DNA from: Thiorhodococcus mannitoliphagus
Lineage (GTDB): Bacteria; Pseudomonadota; Gammaproteobacteria; Chromatiales; Chromatiaceae
DNA: 64,000 nucleotides
Direction: 5' to 3'
NCBI RefSeq assembly: GCF_010915725.1
Contig: NZ_JAAIJR010000019.1
Coordinates: forward strand, 1-64,000
How positions within the stretch are numbered: position 1 is the stretch's first letter; the number at the start of each line of letters is the position of its first letter. Both the position numbers and the translations under genes were made by a program. The notes under the pieces were generated by a model, which saw only the letters and a list, made by a program, of their open reading frames with translations, was not told the origin of the DNA and ran no database searches. Shown here piece after piece: positions 17,020-26,254 of the stretch.

Positions 17020-18185
17020 TTCCTCTCGAAGCCTTTGACGACCGCAACGGCTGCGAGCCGGCCTGGCGTCAAATCCTGATAGGGTTGGAGCGATCCGCGA
17101 AATTCGCCGAGCGACTCCGGCCGCACCGCCACGGCGGCCGCCAAGAGCGCCGCTTGATTCAATATCGCCTCGCGGGCGACCTCCGCGTGCAGCACCCCGC
17201 CGCGCGTCAGATCGAGGATCTCGGCCATACCATAGGCCGCAGCGGCGCTCATGGGGTCATGCACGATGGCGAGCACATTCTGCTCAAAGCAGTGGGCATC
17301 GCTCGCCTCGAGCTCGGCGCGAGCAACCTCGCGCAAGACCGACTCATCGCAACCATGCCGCCCCAAGGCAGCCGTCAGTGAGCGGCGCAGCTCAGGGCAC
17401 AGCCCGTTCTGCAACAGCAGGCAGCGGGTCACCGCCGCGTGGGTCGTTCGACCGATCAGCTCGCCAAGGGTATTGTGGCTGCCGGCCCAATGCCGCTCCC
17501 AGTCGCCGTCGCGCGCCAGCGGGGCAGCGATGGCGAGCTGATCCGTCCCGGTTCCGGTCGCCAGGCCGCAAGATTGCAGGCTCGGCATCCGCAGGTCCAA
17601 CACCGCAGCGCTCTTGCCCTCGGTCACCATGGTCGCGGCCCGCACCAGGCACGCTGGCGTGCAGGGCTGGTTGACGAAGACCAGGGTCACGATGGTACCT
17701 GAGCCCGACTCCGACGGCGAGACAGGCGTGCCCGAAGCGACCGCGGTCGACCCATGGGCTGCGCGGTCGACGGGTCGGCTGCCGTCCTGGTATTCGTGCC
17801 AACCGGCCGGGTCGCCAGCACGGGTCGCATTGCCCAAGACACCGGCGGTTGCAATGACGGACACCGCGAGATCCTCATAGGCGGCTTGGGCAAGTGTCGC
17901 GCACTGCATGTTGGCGGCGGTCGCCATGAGTGCGGTTGATTCCGGCGGCAGCTCGCCCGCACCACAGGCGTGGCGATGATAGGCATCGTGACCAGACACC
18001 GCGCGATCGCGCACGACGTGGGCGACGCCCTCGCAGCTCTGATGATTGGCGATATGGGTCAGGTCCTCCCGCAGCCCGCCGTTGATGCGGCAGGTGCTGA
18101 GGACGCGATGCGGACGCTTGAAGGTCGCCGAGAGGTAGCGACCTTGACGGGTTAGGACATAGCGTTCGGTGTCTTCGAGCTGCAT
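17010..18185 (-). CDS. cbiZ: Adenosylcobinamide amidohydrolase
   Basis: A 391-residue protein. The CbiZ signature is VLSTCRINGGLREDLTHIANH near residue 30, with VSVIATAGVLGNA and a long Gly/Ser-containing stretch further on. CbiZ hydrolyses the amide linking the aminopropanol arm to the corrin ring, letting cells salvage incomplete corrinoids through adenosylcobyric acid. The protein is long compared with archaeal CbiZ of roughly 220-250 residues as I recall them; the extra C-terminal part is not recognised. ATG 18185 is preferred to 18212. Confidence 0.85.
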   Translation of the reverse strand: MQLEDTERYVLTRQGRYLSATFKRPHRVLSTCRINGGLREDLTHIANHQSCEGVAHVVRDRAVSGHDAYHRHACGAGELPPESTALMATAANMQCATLAQAAYEDLAVSVIATAGVLGNATRAGDPAGWHEYQDGSRPVDRAAHGSTAVASGTPVSPSESGSGTIVTLVFVNQPCTPACLVRAATMVTEGKSAAVLDLRMPSLQSCGLATGTGTDQLAIAAPLARDGDWERHWAGSHNTLGELIGRTTHAAVTRCLLLQNGLCPELRRSLTAALGRHGCDESVLREVARAELEASDAHCFEQNVLAIVHDPMSAAAAYGMAEILDLTRGGVLHAEVAREAILNQAALLAAAVAVRPESLGEFRGSLQPYQDLTPGRLAAVAVVKGFERKWT

Positions 18186-18195
18186 GGAACGGCGG

Positions 18196-19005
18196 CTAAT
18201 CCGTCGCTGCACCAGACGAGCGCGCGGGGCGGAAACGGCGCGGAAAGGCGGCGTCGTAGAGTTTGGACGCCTGGGTCCGAGCGCTTGAGCGCGCGCCCAG
18301 CGCCGGGCTCACCAAGATCAATGCCTGGCGCTCGACCTTGGCCTCGCGGCAGCGCTCCGCAATGTCTTCGAGCGTCCCGCGCAGCACCAACTCCTCATCG
18401 GGCCAGGTCGCCTTGTGGACCACGACCACGGGCGCTGTCGACTGCCAGCCGGCAGCGATGAGATGATCCGCCACCGCCTGGATGCGCTCGATCGACAGGA
18501 AGATGCAGAGGGTGCAATGGTGCGCCGCCAAGGAGGCGAAAGACTCGCGCTCCGGCATCTGGGTCCGCTCGGAGAGTCGGGTGAAGATGACGGTCTGGGT
18601 GACCTCGGGCAGGGTCAGACACTCTCCGGCCGCGGCGGCCGAGGCCATGGCGGAGGAGACCCCGGAGACGATGCCGACCGGAATCCCCGCTTCGTCCAGC
18701 GGACGGGCCAGCTCGGCCAGCACGCCGTAGAGGGTAGGGTCTCCGGTCTGCAGCCGCACCACGGTCTCGTGGCGCTGAGCCCGCTCCAGCAGCCAGGCTG
18801 TCACCTGCTGAAGATCCATGGACTTGGAATCCGCGATCTCGCAGCCCTCGGGCGCCCACTCGAGCACGGTTTCGGCCACCAGGGAGCCCGTGTAGAGGAT
18901 GGCGCCTGCGTCCGCGAGCAGCCGCGCACCGCGCACCGTGATGAGATCGGGCGCGCCAGGTCCAGCGCCGACGAACCAGACCTTACCCACGAGCGGTGTG
19001 CCCAT
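18196..19005 (-). CDS. cobM: Precorrin-4 C11-methyltransferase
   Basis: A 269-residue SAM-dependent tetrapyrrole methyltransferase of the CobM/CbiF group: VWFVGAGPGAPDLITVRG at the N-terminus, VVRLQTGDPTLYG, SGVSSAMASAAAAG and FTRLSERT-like stretches. It methylates C11 of precorrin-4. MGTPLVGK at 19005 is the start; the longer frame (to 19137) has no signal of coding. It is divergent from the cobZ-like pair, with about 190 bp between. Confidence 0.92.
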   Translation of the reverse strand: MGTPLVGKVWFVGAGPGAPDLITVRGARLLADAGAILYTGSLVAETVLEWAPEGCEIADSKSMDLQQVTAWLLERAQRHETVVRLQTGDPTLYGVLAELARPLDEAGIPVGIVSGVSSAMASAAAAGECLTLPEVTQTVIFTRLSERTQMPERESFASLAAHHCTLCIFLSIERIQAVADHLIAAGWQSTAPVVVVHKATWPDEELVLRGTLEDIAERCREAKVERQALILVSPALGARSSARTQASKLYDAAFPRRFRPARSSGAATD

Positions 19006-19195
19006 CGTCAGTGCCGCGCCGGCGGCTCGGTGAAAGGGATTCTTGCATGAGGTGATGGACCTTGCGTATTGTGCGTCGATAGAGTTTGCGCCGATAACCT
19101 TTGCGGCGATAAAGCCAACTATTCTTCTCAGCTCCACGAGTCCTTGTCAAACGCCCCGTCTCGTTCGCCATCATGCCGGGTGGCCATCCACGCTG

Positions 19196-20599
19196 ATGCC
19201 TGATCCAAACCCTTTGGGCGCCACCCCCGATGTGCTGGTCATCGGCGGCGGCACCGCAGCGCTGTGCGCGGCCATCGCGGCGCGCCGGGCCGGCGTCTCC
19301 GTGCGCCTGCTGGAGCAGGCCCCGCGCGGACTCCGGGGCGGCAACACCCGGCATTCGCGTAACCTGCGATTCATGCATGTAAAGACGACCCCGCTCTCGA
19401 CAGGCCCCTATCCGGAGACGGAGTTTTGGGCCGATCTAGAGCGAGCCACGGCCGGCACCATAGACGCAATACTGACCCCATTGCTCATCCAAGGCTCGGA
19501 AGACATCACGGACTGGCTCGAAGGGGCCGGCGTGCATTTCCAGTCTCACGCGAGTGGCGTGCTGCCGCCCTCGCGCAAGACGGCCTTCCTGCTCGGCGGC
19601 GGCAAGTCCATGCTCAACGCCCTCTACACGACCGCCGAGCGCCTTGGTGTGGTCTTGAACTACGCCACCGAAGTCCAGGATCTCAGCATCCGCGACGGCC
19701 GGCTGGAGCAAGTGACCATCAGCTCCGGCGGCCATGTCCACACCCTCAGCCCAAGGGCCGTCATCGCCTGCTGCGGCGGCGCCCAGGCCAGCCGCGACTG
19801 GCTGCGCACCCACTGGGGCGACGCGGCCGAGGGTTTCATCAACCGCGGAACACCCTACGCCGAGGGCAAGGTCCTGCGCTCCATGCTCGCTCAAGGCGCC
19901 GTGTCGGTCGGCGACCCCGAGCACGCCTACCTGGTCGCGGTCGATGCGCGCTCGCCCGACGACGACGGCGGTATCGCGACCCGTGTGCGCTGCATGCCGG
20001 CGGGCATCGTCGTCGATGTCAGGGGGCGACGCGCCTACGATGAAGGCGGCGACACGGCCTCGACCCGCTACGCCCTCTGGGGACAGCGTCTGGCGCGCTT
20101 TCCGGGACAGATCGGCCACCTCATCCTGGACGCGCGCGGCGTCCGCGCGGCCCCGCCCTCGCTCTACCCGCCGCTCAGCGCGGCGAGCGTCACGGCGCTC
20201 GCCGAGGTCATGGGTATCGATCCCGTCGCGCTCGCGGCGACGGTGGCGGACTACAACGCGGCCGTCCGTGCGTCGGATGATCCTGGGGATACGGCCGCTT
20301 GGCACAGCGTCGGGCTGGATCCCCCCAAGTCCGGACATGCCCTGCCCCTCACCGAGCCACCCTTCGCTGCCTACCCCATGCGGCCCGGAATCACCTTTAC
20401 CTACCATGGGGTCGGCATCGACGCTCAGACCCGCGTGAGACTGACCAAGGGTGGAGCGATGGAAAACCTCTTCGCCGCCGGCATGATCATGGCGCCGAAT
20501 ATCATCCCGCGCGGCTATGTCTCAGGGCTTGCGCTGACCATTGGGATCGTCTTCGGGCGCCTTGCCGGGCAGGAGGCCGCGCGCCATGCCCAGCGATGA
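19196..20599 (+). CDS. cobZ: CobZ flavoprotein half (TcuA-like)
   Basis: A 467-residue FAD-dependent dehydrogenase with dinucleotide-binding VLVIGGGTAALCAAIAA at residues 12-28 and a C-terminal FAD motif ENLFAAGMIMAPN. By sequence alone it would be named tricarballylate dehydrogenase (TcuA). In a cobalamin operon, next to a TcuB-like gene and with no cobG in the window, it is better read as the flavin part of CobZ, which in Rhodobacter capsulatus is a single fused protein that makes precorrin-3B. Overlap with the next gene (14 bp) supports one complex. The functional call is inference from context. Confidence 0.75.
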   Translation: MPDPNPLGATPDVLVIGGGTAALCAAIAARRAGVSVRLLEQAPRGLRGGNTRHSRNLRFMHVKTTPLSTGPYPETEFWADLERATAGTIDAILTPLLIQGSEDITDWLEGAGVHFQSHASGVLPPSRKTAFLLGGGKSMLNALYTTAERLGVVLNYATEVQDLSIRDGRLEQVTISSGGHVHTLSPRAVIACCGGAQASRDWLRTHWGDAAEGFINRGTPYAEGKVLRSMLAQGAVSVGDPEHAYLVAVDARSPDDDGGIATRVRCMPAGIVVDVRGRRAYDEGGDTASTRYALWGQRLARFPGQIGHLILDARGVRAAPPSLYPPLSAASVTALAEVMGIDPVALAATVADYNAAVRASDDPGDTAAWHSVGLDPPKSGHALPLTEPPFAAYPMRPGITFTYHGVGIDAQTRVRLTKGGAMENLFAAGMIMAPNIIPRGYVSGLALTIGIVFGRLAGQEAARHAQR

Positions 20600-21689
20600 G
20601 CGGCGCACTGAAGCCCGCCGCGTGCTCGGCATCTGCAACGCCTGCGGCTACTGCAACGGCCTCTGCGATCTCTTCGAGGCCGCCAAGCACCGGCCGCGCT
20701 TAGCGGACGGCGACCTTGCGCACCTGGCAAACCTCTGCCACGGCTGCCGCAGTTGTCTCTACGCCTGTCAGTACGCACCGCCGCACGGCTTCGCCGTCAA
20801 TGTCCCGCGCGCCTTGGCTGAAATGCGCCACCAAAGCTACGCCGACTACGCCTGGCCGCGCGCCTTCGCCGGCCTGCTCGAGCGCGGCGTCCTGACTGCG
20901 GTGATGGTCGGTCTCGGCGCGGTCGGACTCCTGCTCGCCCTCGTCCTATGGAGCCTCCCCCACGACATCCTCTTCGCGCAGCACACCGGCCCCGGCGCCT
21001 TTTATCGCATCATGCCCTGGGGCTGGATGCTGGTCCTGGGACTGCTGCCGCTCGCCTGGTCGATGCTCGCCTTCGGGATGGGTCTGCACCGTTATTGGCG
21101 TGCCGCTCGGACAGAAGCTGTCACCCTGACGCTGCGCGCCCTCTTGAGCGCGCTGCGCGATGTCCTACTCCTGCGCAACCTGAGCGGCGGCGGACCGGGC
21201 TGCAATGACCTGGACGAGCAGCCCTCGCACAAGCGGCGGTGGATCCATCAAGGCATGGTGCTCGGACTCTTGCTCAGCTTCGCGGCAACGGGCGTCGCAA
21301 CTTACTATCATCACGCGCTGGGGTGGGAGGCGCCCTACCCGCTCACCAGCGCACCTGTGGTCCTGGGCACCCTGGGCGGCCTGCTGATGTCCGCCGCGAT
21401 CGCCGGACTGCTCTGGCTCAAGCGGCATGGAGACCGGGAGCCTACCGCAGCGGTCGCACTCAAGGCGGACTACGCCCTGCTGGTCTTGCTCTTGTCCGTC
21501 GCCCTGACGGGATTGGCCCTGCTGCTCTGGCGCGAGACGGCCGCCATGGGGCTCCTGCTGGCAATCCATCTCGGGAGCGTACTCGCGTTCTTCTTACTCA
21601 TGCCCTACAGCAAGCTGGTCCACGCCGGGTACCGCTTCATCGCCTTGCTGGTCGAGGCCAGTGAGCGGACGCGGCAGCGAGATGAGTGA
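20586..21689 (+). CDS. cobZ: CobZ Fe-S/heme membrane half (TcuB-like)
   Basis: A 367-residue protein. Two 4Fe-4S motifs lie at the N-terminus (CNACGYCNGLC and CHGCRSCLYAC), followed by about six TM helices with His residues that could bind heme (HGDREP, HHALGWE, HAGYRF). It matches TcuB/CitB and the C-terminal half of CobZ. It probably passes electrons from the flavoprotein to the membrane during O2-dependent precorrin-3B formation. ATG 20586 sits inside the end of the upstream gene. No separate CobG is seen. Confidence 0.75.
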   Translation: MPSDERRTEARRVLGICNACGYCNGLCDLFEAAKHRPRLADGDLAHLANLCHGCRSCLYACQYAPPHGFAVNVPRALAEMRHQSYADYAWPRAFAGLLERGVLTAVMVGLGAVGLLLALVLWSLPHDILFAQHTGPGAFYRIMPWGWMLVLGLLPLAWSMLAFGMGLHRYWRAARTEAVTLTLRALLSALRDVLLLRNLSGGGPGCNDLDEQPSHKRRWIHQGMVLGLLLSFAATGVATYYHHALGWEAPYPLTSAPVVLGTLGGLLMSAAIAGLLWLKRHGDREPTAAVALKADYALLVLLLSVALTGLALLLWRETAAMGLLLAIHLGSVLAFFLLMPYSKLVHAGYRFIALLVEASERTRQRDE

Positions 21690-21760
21690 GACCAATCGCG
21701 GCAGCCGCATCCAGGCGCGGTGCCGGATCGGGCCTTCAAGACGGCGGTTTGACGTCAGAC

Positions 21761-22663
21761 CTAGCCTGGCTTCGTCGCGCTGACCAAGACGTAGTCTAGG
21801 CCGCTGTAGACGCTGCTCGCGTCGAAACGCAGTGCAAAATACGCGGCCAGTCTGGCGATCGGATGCAGGCGCCGGACGGTCTCTGGGTGCTGCTGGAGAT
21901 AGGCATGCAGCGGCGCGTAGACTTGATCGCGAATCGACTCCACACGGACATCCTCGAATCCGCGCAAGGTCAGCAGGGAATGGTAGGTCGGTCGGGTGTA
22001 GGTATTCGCCTCCGGAATGGCGAACTTGCTGGCCACCAGCCACCAGGACAGCCCCTGCCTCAAACGCGCCCAGACACCGCTGACCCTGGGCATCGGCAGG
22101 ATATCCGCCGTGACCAGGCGCCCGCCGGGGCGCAGCACACGCCAGGCCTCGCGCAAGAAATCCTCCCGAGTCACGAAATGAAAGGCGCACTCGACGGCGA
22201 CGACCTTGTCGACCGAGGCATCCTCGAGCGGCATCTGGGTCGCCGAGCCCTGACGCAGGTCGAGGCGATCGCCAAGCCCGGCCGCCTCGACCCGCTGACG
22301 CGCCACAGCCACTTGCGAGGCCGTCACATTGAGCCCAATGATGCGCTCCGGACGGCACTGACGCGCCCACAGCAGGTCCTGGTCGCCAAAGCCGTAGCCT
22401 ACGTCCAGGACCTGATCGCCAGCGCCCATGTCCGCGCTGTCCGCGACCAGCATCGCCAGGGCGTCACAGGCGCTATCCAGGTCCTTCGCGTCCGGCCAGT
22501 ATCCCAGGTTGAGATAGAGCCCCTTCTCCGTGGGTGAGCCGGTCGAGAGCAGGTCGTAGACACCCACGACGCCCAGCCGTTGGAAGGGATTGAAGACCCA
22601 ATTGAGGTAGCCGAGCGCGCTTTGCAGCCGGCTCGGTGAGGGTTGAATGCTGGTGGTCACCAT
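21761..22663 (-). CDS. SAM-dependent methyltransferase, class I
   Basis: A 300-residue protein with a Rossmann methyltransferase core: motif I VLDVGYGFGDQDLLWA, post-I IIGLNVTASQ, motif II SVDKVVAVECAFHF and RPGGRLVTADIL. The fold resembles small-molecule O/C-methyltransferases of the Methyltransf_11 type. The substrate is unknown. It is not one of the known corrin methyltransferases, which have the tetrapyrrole-methylase fold. ATG 22663 is chosen; 22708 is an alternative. Confidence 0.75.
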   Translation of the reverse strand: MVTTSIQPSPSRLQSALGYLNWVFNPFQRLGVVGVYDLLSTGSPTEKGLYLNLGYWPDAKDLDSACDALAMLVADSADMGAGDQVLDVGYGFGDQDLLWARQCRPERIIGLNVTASQVAVARQRVEAAGLGDRLDLRQGSATQMPLEDASVDKVVAVECAFHFVTREDFLREAWRVLRPGGRLVTADILPMPRVSGVWARLRQGLSWWLVASKFAIPEANTYTRPTYHSLLTLRGFEDVRVESIRDQVYAPLHAYLQQHPETVRRLHPIARLAAYFALRFDASSVYSGLDYVLVSATKPG

Positions 22664-22850
22664 GCCCGGGGCTCCGTTCGGTTGAAGACCCCCAAGCAAT
22701 TGAGGCACGACCGCGAAGCATCAACCAAGACATGATGAATCCATGTCTGAGCAAAATGCTGCCCTTTGCCCGCAGCGCGTATAAGATAGGCGCGCGGTCC
22801 AACTCGGACCCGAGCTTTCCAACCCTCTCCATCCCTGTATTGAACACGAG

Positions 22851-23411
22851 GTGACAACCTTGGCCACCATCCCGCGCTATACCCTACTGCAGCGCCTGCT
22901 CCACTGGCTGATTGCACTCATCGTCTTCGGCCTGCTCGGTGCCGGCCTGGCCTTCTGGGCACTCGGCTACGGCGGACTCAAGGACCTGCTTGGTGAAGAG
23001 ACCACCAACACGCTCTACATGGTCCACAAGAGCTTCGGCATCTTGCTCCTGCTGCTCACCATCCTGCGCATCGTGCTGCGCCTGCGCACACCGCCACCGC
23101 CCTATGACCCGCCGCTCGGGGCTTTGGAGCGTCTGGTCGGCGGCGGCATCCATCTGCTGCTCTACGTCTTCCTGATCGGTCTGCCGATCGGCGGCTGGAT
23201 TGCGACCGCGGCCTCCGGCTACCCCATTCAGTTCTTCGGCATGACGCTTCCCGGGATCATCGGTGAGAACAAAGAACTCGGCGAAATGATGTTCTTCTAC
23301 CACGGGATCGGCGGCTTGATCGTCGGGGTCCTAGTGCTGATCCATATCGCCGCTGGCATCAAGCATTGGCGGCTCAAAGATGGGATCATGACGCGGATCA
23401 GCCTGCCTTAA
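22851..23411 (+). CDS. Cytochrome b561
   Basis: A 186-residue, four-helix membrane protein of the CybB/b561 family. Candidate heme-ligand histidines lie in LQRLLHWLIAL, YMVHKSFGILL, MFFYHGIGG and VLIHIAAGIKHW. Such proteins exchange electrons with the quinone pool or periplasmic partners. The start is GTG at 22851, with CACGAG upstream. Its position between cobZ and cobK might mean it supplies or removes electrons for the CobZ system, but that is speculation. Confidence 0.88.
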   Translation: MTTLATIPRYTLLQRLLHWLIALIVFGLLGAGLAFWALGYGGLKDLLGEETTNTLYMVHKSFGILLLLLTILRIVLRLRTPPPPYDPPLGALERLVGGGIHLLLYVFLIGLPIGGWIATAASGYPIQFFGMTLPGIIGENKELGEMMFFYHGIGGLIVGVLVLIHIAAGIKHWRLKDGIMTRISLP

Positions 23412-23595
23412 CCGCTGCACCTGGCATGGCTCCGCGATGTCAGGTCTGCCGTGGCGCCGAGCGCCACGGCCATGCGCCCAGACCGATTCCCGCCAACCCG
23501 CAGCACCAGCCCCTTCACCGCAGACCGCGCTGCGACGCCCAGCACGGCGACATATCGCAACAAGGCCAGGGTGCGCCACCAGTAGCTATCCCCGC

Positions 23596-24351
23596 ATGAC
23601 ATCCCGCATCCTGATTCTCGGCGGCACGACCGAGGCCTATGGGCTCGCCGACGCCCTCGCCACCACCCCCACACTCAGCGTCATGACGTCACTCGCCGGA
23701 CGGACGGCCAATCCGCGCCTGGCGGCCGGCGAGACACGCATCGGCGGCTTCGGCGGTGTCCCAGGCTTGACCAAGTATCTGCGGGATGAGGGAATCCAGG
23801 CGGTTGTCGACGCGACCCACCCGTTCGCCTCGGGCATGGGCTGGAACGCGGCCGAGGCTTGCCGCTTGGAAGGCGTCCCGCTGCTACGGCTCGAGCGTCC
23901 CGCTTGGGTCGCCACCCCAGGCGATCTTTGGAGCCCTGTCAATGATTGGGACGCGGCAATCGACGCCTTGAGGGAGACTGCTGCGAAACGGGTCTTTCTC
24001 GCCGTCGGCCGGCAGGAACTCACCCCCTTCGCCAGGCTGGACGACATCTGGTTTCTGATCCGTGTGGTGACGCCCCCCGACCCCATGCCGCCCTTTCGTC
24101 TGTCGGAGTTGCTGCTCTCGCGTGGCCCCTTCGATCTGGAGCGCGAGCGCAGACTGCTCGACGCACAGCGTATCGACACCATCGTCTGCAAGAACAGCGG
24201 CGGAGAAGCGACCGCGGACAAGCTGGTCGCGGCACGCGAGCGCGGGATCCGCGTCATCATGCGCGAGCGCCCCAAGCGACCCCAAGTCCCGCTGGCGCGA
24301 AATGTGACGGAGACTCTCGCGTGGATCGAGCGGACGCTCAGGCGGCGTTAG
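23596..24351 (+). CDS. cobK: Precorrin-6A reductase
   Basis: A 251-residue protein of the CobK/CbiJ family: ILILGGTTEAYGLADAL at the N-terminus, GGVPGLTKYLRDEG, VVDATHPFASGMGWNA, and the C-terminal DTIVCKNSGGEATADKLVAA. It reduces the corrin ring with NADPH after C1 methylation by CobF. ATG 23596 is the natural start. It converges on cobJ with an 11-bp gap. Confidence 0.93.
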   Translation: MTSRILILGGTTEAYGLADALATTPTLSVMTSLAGRTANPRLAAGETRIGGFGGVPGLTKYLRDEGIQAVVDATHPFASGMGWNAAEACRLEGVPLLRLERPAWVATPGDLWSPVNDWDAAIDALRETAAKRVFLAVGRQELTPFARLDDIWFLIRVVTPPDPMPPFRLSELLLSRGPFDLERERRLLDAQRIDTIVCKNSGGEATADKLVAARERGIRVIMRERPKRPQVPLARNVTETLAWIERTLRRR

Positions 24352-24362
24352 GCTGACTGGCG

Positions 24363-25523
24363 TCAGTGCTCCGCGGGCTCGCCGTCCGGATACCAGCGTG
24401 GGGTGTAGACCCAGGCGCCGCCGTCGCTGTCATTGCCGCGCGGGAACTGGCGCGTCAGGGACGAGCCGATGATGACGACAGTGCGCATGTCCACCTGATC
24501 GGGCCGCACCTCACCCAGGGTGGTCGTCAGCACCCGCTCAGCCGGACGCCCCACGTCGCGGCCGAGCACCACCGGGGTCGCGGGCAGCCGATGTCGTCTC
24601 AGGAGTTCCAGCGCCTGACAGAGCTGCCAGGGCCGCGCCTTGGAGCTGGGGTTGTAGAGCGCGATGACGAAGTCACCTTGGGCGGCATGCTCCAGCCGGC
24701 GCTCGATCTGAGACCAGGGCTTGAGATTGTCCGACAGCGAGATGATGCAGAAGTCATGACCGAGCGGCGCACCGACCCGAGCGGCGGCGGCTTGAGCGGC
24801 GGAGATACCCGGTAGAATGGCGAGGTCGACGTTGCGCCAAGCGGGCTCGTCGGACTCATCCAGTGCCTCGACGACGGCCGTCGCCATGGCAAAGATGCCT
24901 GGATCTCCGGAGGAAACCACGACCACGTGCCGCCCCTCGGCCGCAAGTCGGAGCGCTAAACGCGCCCGCTCCATCTCGCAGCGGTTGTCTGAGTCGAGAA
25001 TGCGCTGCTCTGGGCGAAGGTTCCCGGCCATGCGCACGTAAGTGGTATAGCCGACGATATCCTGAGCGCGGTCCAGCTCATCCCGCACGGCGGGCGCCAT
25101 CAACTCCGGGGCACCAGGTCCAAGGCCGATCACCGCGAGCCGACCAGGTCGCGGCGCTGGCGGCGCGGCGCGCAGCGCCTGCTCCAGCGCTCGGGACAAA
25201 GCGTCAGCACCCTGCCCTAGACCAAGGACAGGCGTCACGCTCGAAGCATCCGCGGCGACCGCGACCACGACGAAGGCGTGCTCGCGGCTGCCTAGTGCCG
25301 GTGCCAGGGCCATGACGAGCGGCTCAAGTGCCCCGACGAAGATGACCGGGCGAGCGGCGGCAAGCGCAGCGCTCAGGAAGTGTGTCAGGCGGCCCGGGTC
25401 GCCATCCGCCGGCACAGGCTCCAAGCCCCAGTCGGGCAAGGCCGCCCGCAAGCGCTCGGCGATGTCCGTGCCCGTTACGTCGGCAATGATGAGGAGCGGC
25501 ACAGGCCCACCTAGGGACGCCAT
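24363..25523 (-). CDS. cobJ: CbiG-N / precorrin-3B C17-methyltransferase fusion
   Basis: A 386-residue protein. Residues 1-130 resemble the N-terminal half of CbiG (IFVGALEPLVMALAPALG, VTPVLGLGQGADALSRAL). From about 135 comes a tetrapyrrole methylase domain: LAVIGLGPGAPELM, VVSSGDPGIFAMATAV, LPGISAAQAAAARVGAPLGHDFC. CobJ methylates C17 and contracts the ring. The fused CbiG-like N-terminus is unusual beside a separate CobE (CbiG-C) at 35.9 kb. Its ATG overlaps the stop of cobI (TGATG). Confidence 0.88.
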   Translation of the reverse strand: MASLGGPVPLLIIADVTGTDIAERLRAALPDWGLEPVPADGDPGRLTHFLSAALAAARPVIFVGALEPLVMALAPALGSREHAFVVVAVAADASSVTPVLGLGQGADALSRALEQALRAAPPAPRPGRLAVIGLGPGAPELMAPAVRDELDRAQDIVGYTTYVRMAGNLRPEQRILDSDNRCEMERARLALRLAAEGRHVVVVSSGDPGIFAMATAVVEALDESDEPAWRNVDLAILPGISAAQAAAARVGAPLGHDFCIISLSDNLKPWSQIERRLEHAAQGDFVIALYNPSSKARPWQLCQALELLRRHRLPATPVVLGRDVGRPAERVLTTTLGEVRPDQVDMRTVVIIGSSLTRQFPRGNDSDGGAWVYTPRWYPDGEPAEH

Positions 25524-26251
25524 CAGCCCTTCCACCGCTCGCCCGGAATGAGCACCATGGAGAAATAGGGCACGCTCTCGGGTGAGATCTCACCGAACGG
25601 CAGGATGCGCTCGCCGTCCATGGTCGCGCGCTCGACGTAGAGCGCCCGGTCCTGGAGCCCGAGGTCGAAGATGACCCGGCGCACCTTCTCGAAGTTGCTG
25701 CCGAGCTTCATGATGGCGGCCGCCTCGACGCCGCAGAGCATCTCGGCCAGGGTCGCTTCCGGCAAGGTCGCGGCCAGCACCTGGAGCCGTTGGTCACGAT
25801 AGACCAGCGGCGTGCGCAGCACAGAGGCACTGGCCACCACGGAGCAGACACCGGGAACGACCTCCGTCTCGAAGCGCTCGGCGAGCCGATCGTGCAGGTA
25901 CATGAAGGAGCCGTAGAAGAAGGGATCCCCCTCGCACAGGGCCGCAACGTCGCGCCCGGCCGCGAGGTGCTCAGCCACCTGCTCGGCGGCCTCGTCATAG
26001 AAGGCGCGCATCACACCCTCGTAGTCGTATGGCGGATCCGGCTTCTTTCCGGTGATGGGATAGACCAATGGCAGACGGATTTGATCCGAGCGCAGATGCG
26101 GCTTGACGCTCGTCAGGGCATTGCCGCGCTTCGCCTTGCCGACATAGTAGGCAACGACGGGAGCATCACGCAGATAGCGCAGCGCCTTGAGGGTAATCAG
26201 CTCTGGATCGCCCGGGCCGACGCCCAGGCCAAGTAAACGCCCCTTCTCCAT
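25523..26251 (-). CDS. cobI: Precorrin-2 C20-methyltransferase
   Basis: A 242-residue tetrapyrrole methylase: [20 protein letters not shown] at the N-terminus, [18 protein letters not shown], and [15 protein letters not shown]. It adds the C20 methyl group that starts the pathway from precorrin-2. It is preceded by cobH with a 3-bp gap and followed by cobJ with overlap, so cobH-cobI-cobJ are one operon. Confidence 0.93.
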   Translation of the reverse strand: MEKGRLLGLGVGPGDPELITLKALRYLRDAPVVAYYVGKAKRGNALTSVKPHLRSDQIRLPLVYPITGKKPDPPYDYEGVMRAFYDEAAEQVAEHLAAGRDVAALCEGDPFFYGSFMYLHDRLAERFETEVVPGVCSVVASASVLRTPLVYRDQRLQVLAATLPEATLAEMLCGVEAAAIMKLGSNFEKVRRVIFDLGLQDRALYVERATMDGERILPFGEISPESVPYFSMVLIPGERWKG

Positions 26252-26254
26252 GAC

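Noticed and set aside
19196-21689. Tricarballylate catabolism operon (tcuAB)
   Set aside because: No TcuC transporter or TcuR regulator is present, and the genes lie in the cobalamin locus, so split CobZ is the better reading.
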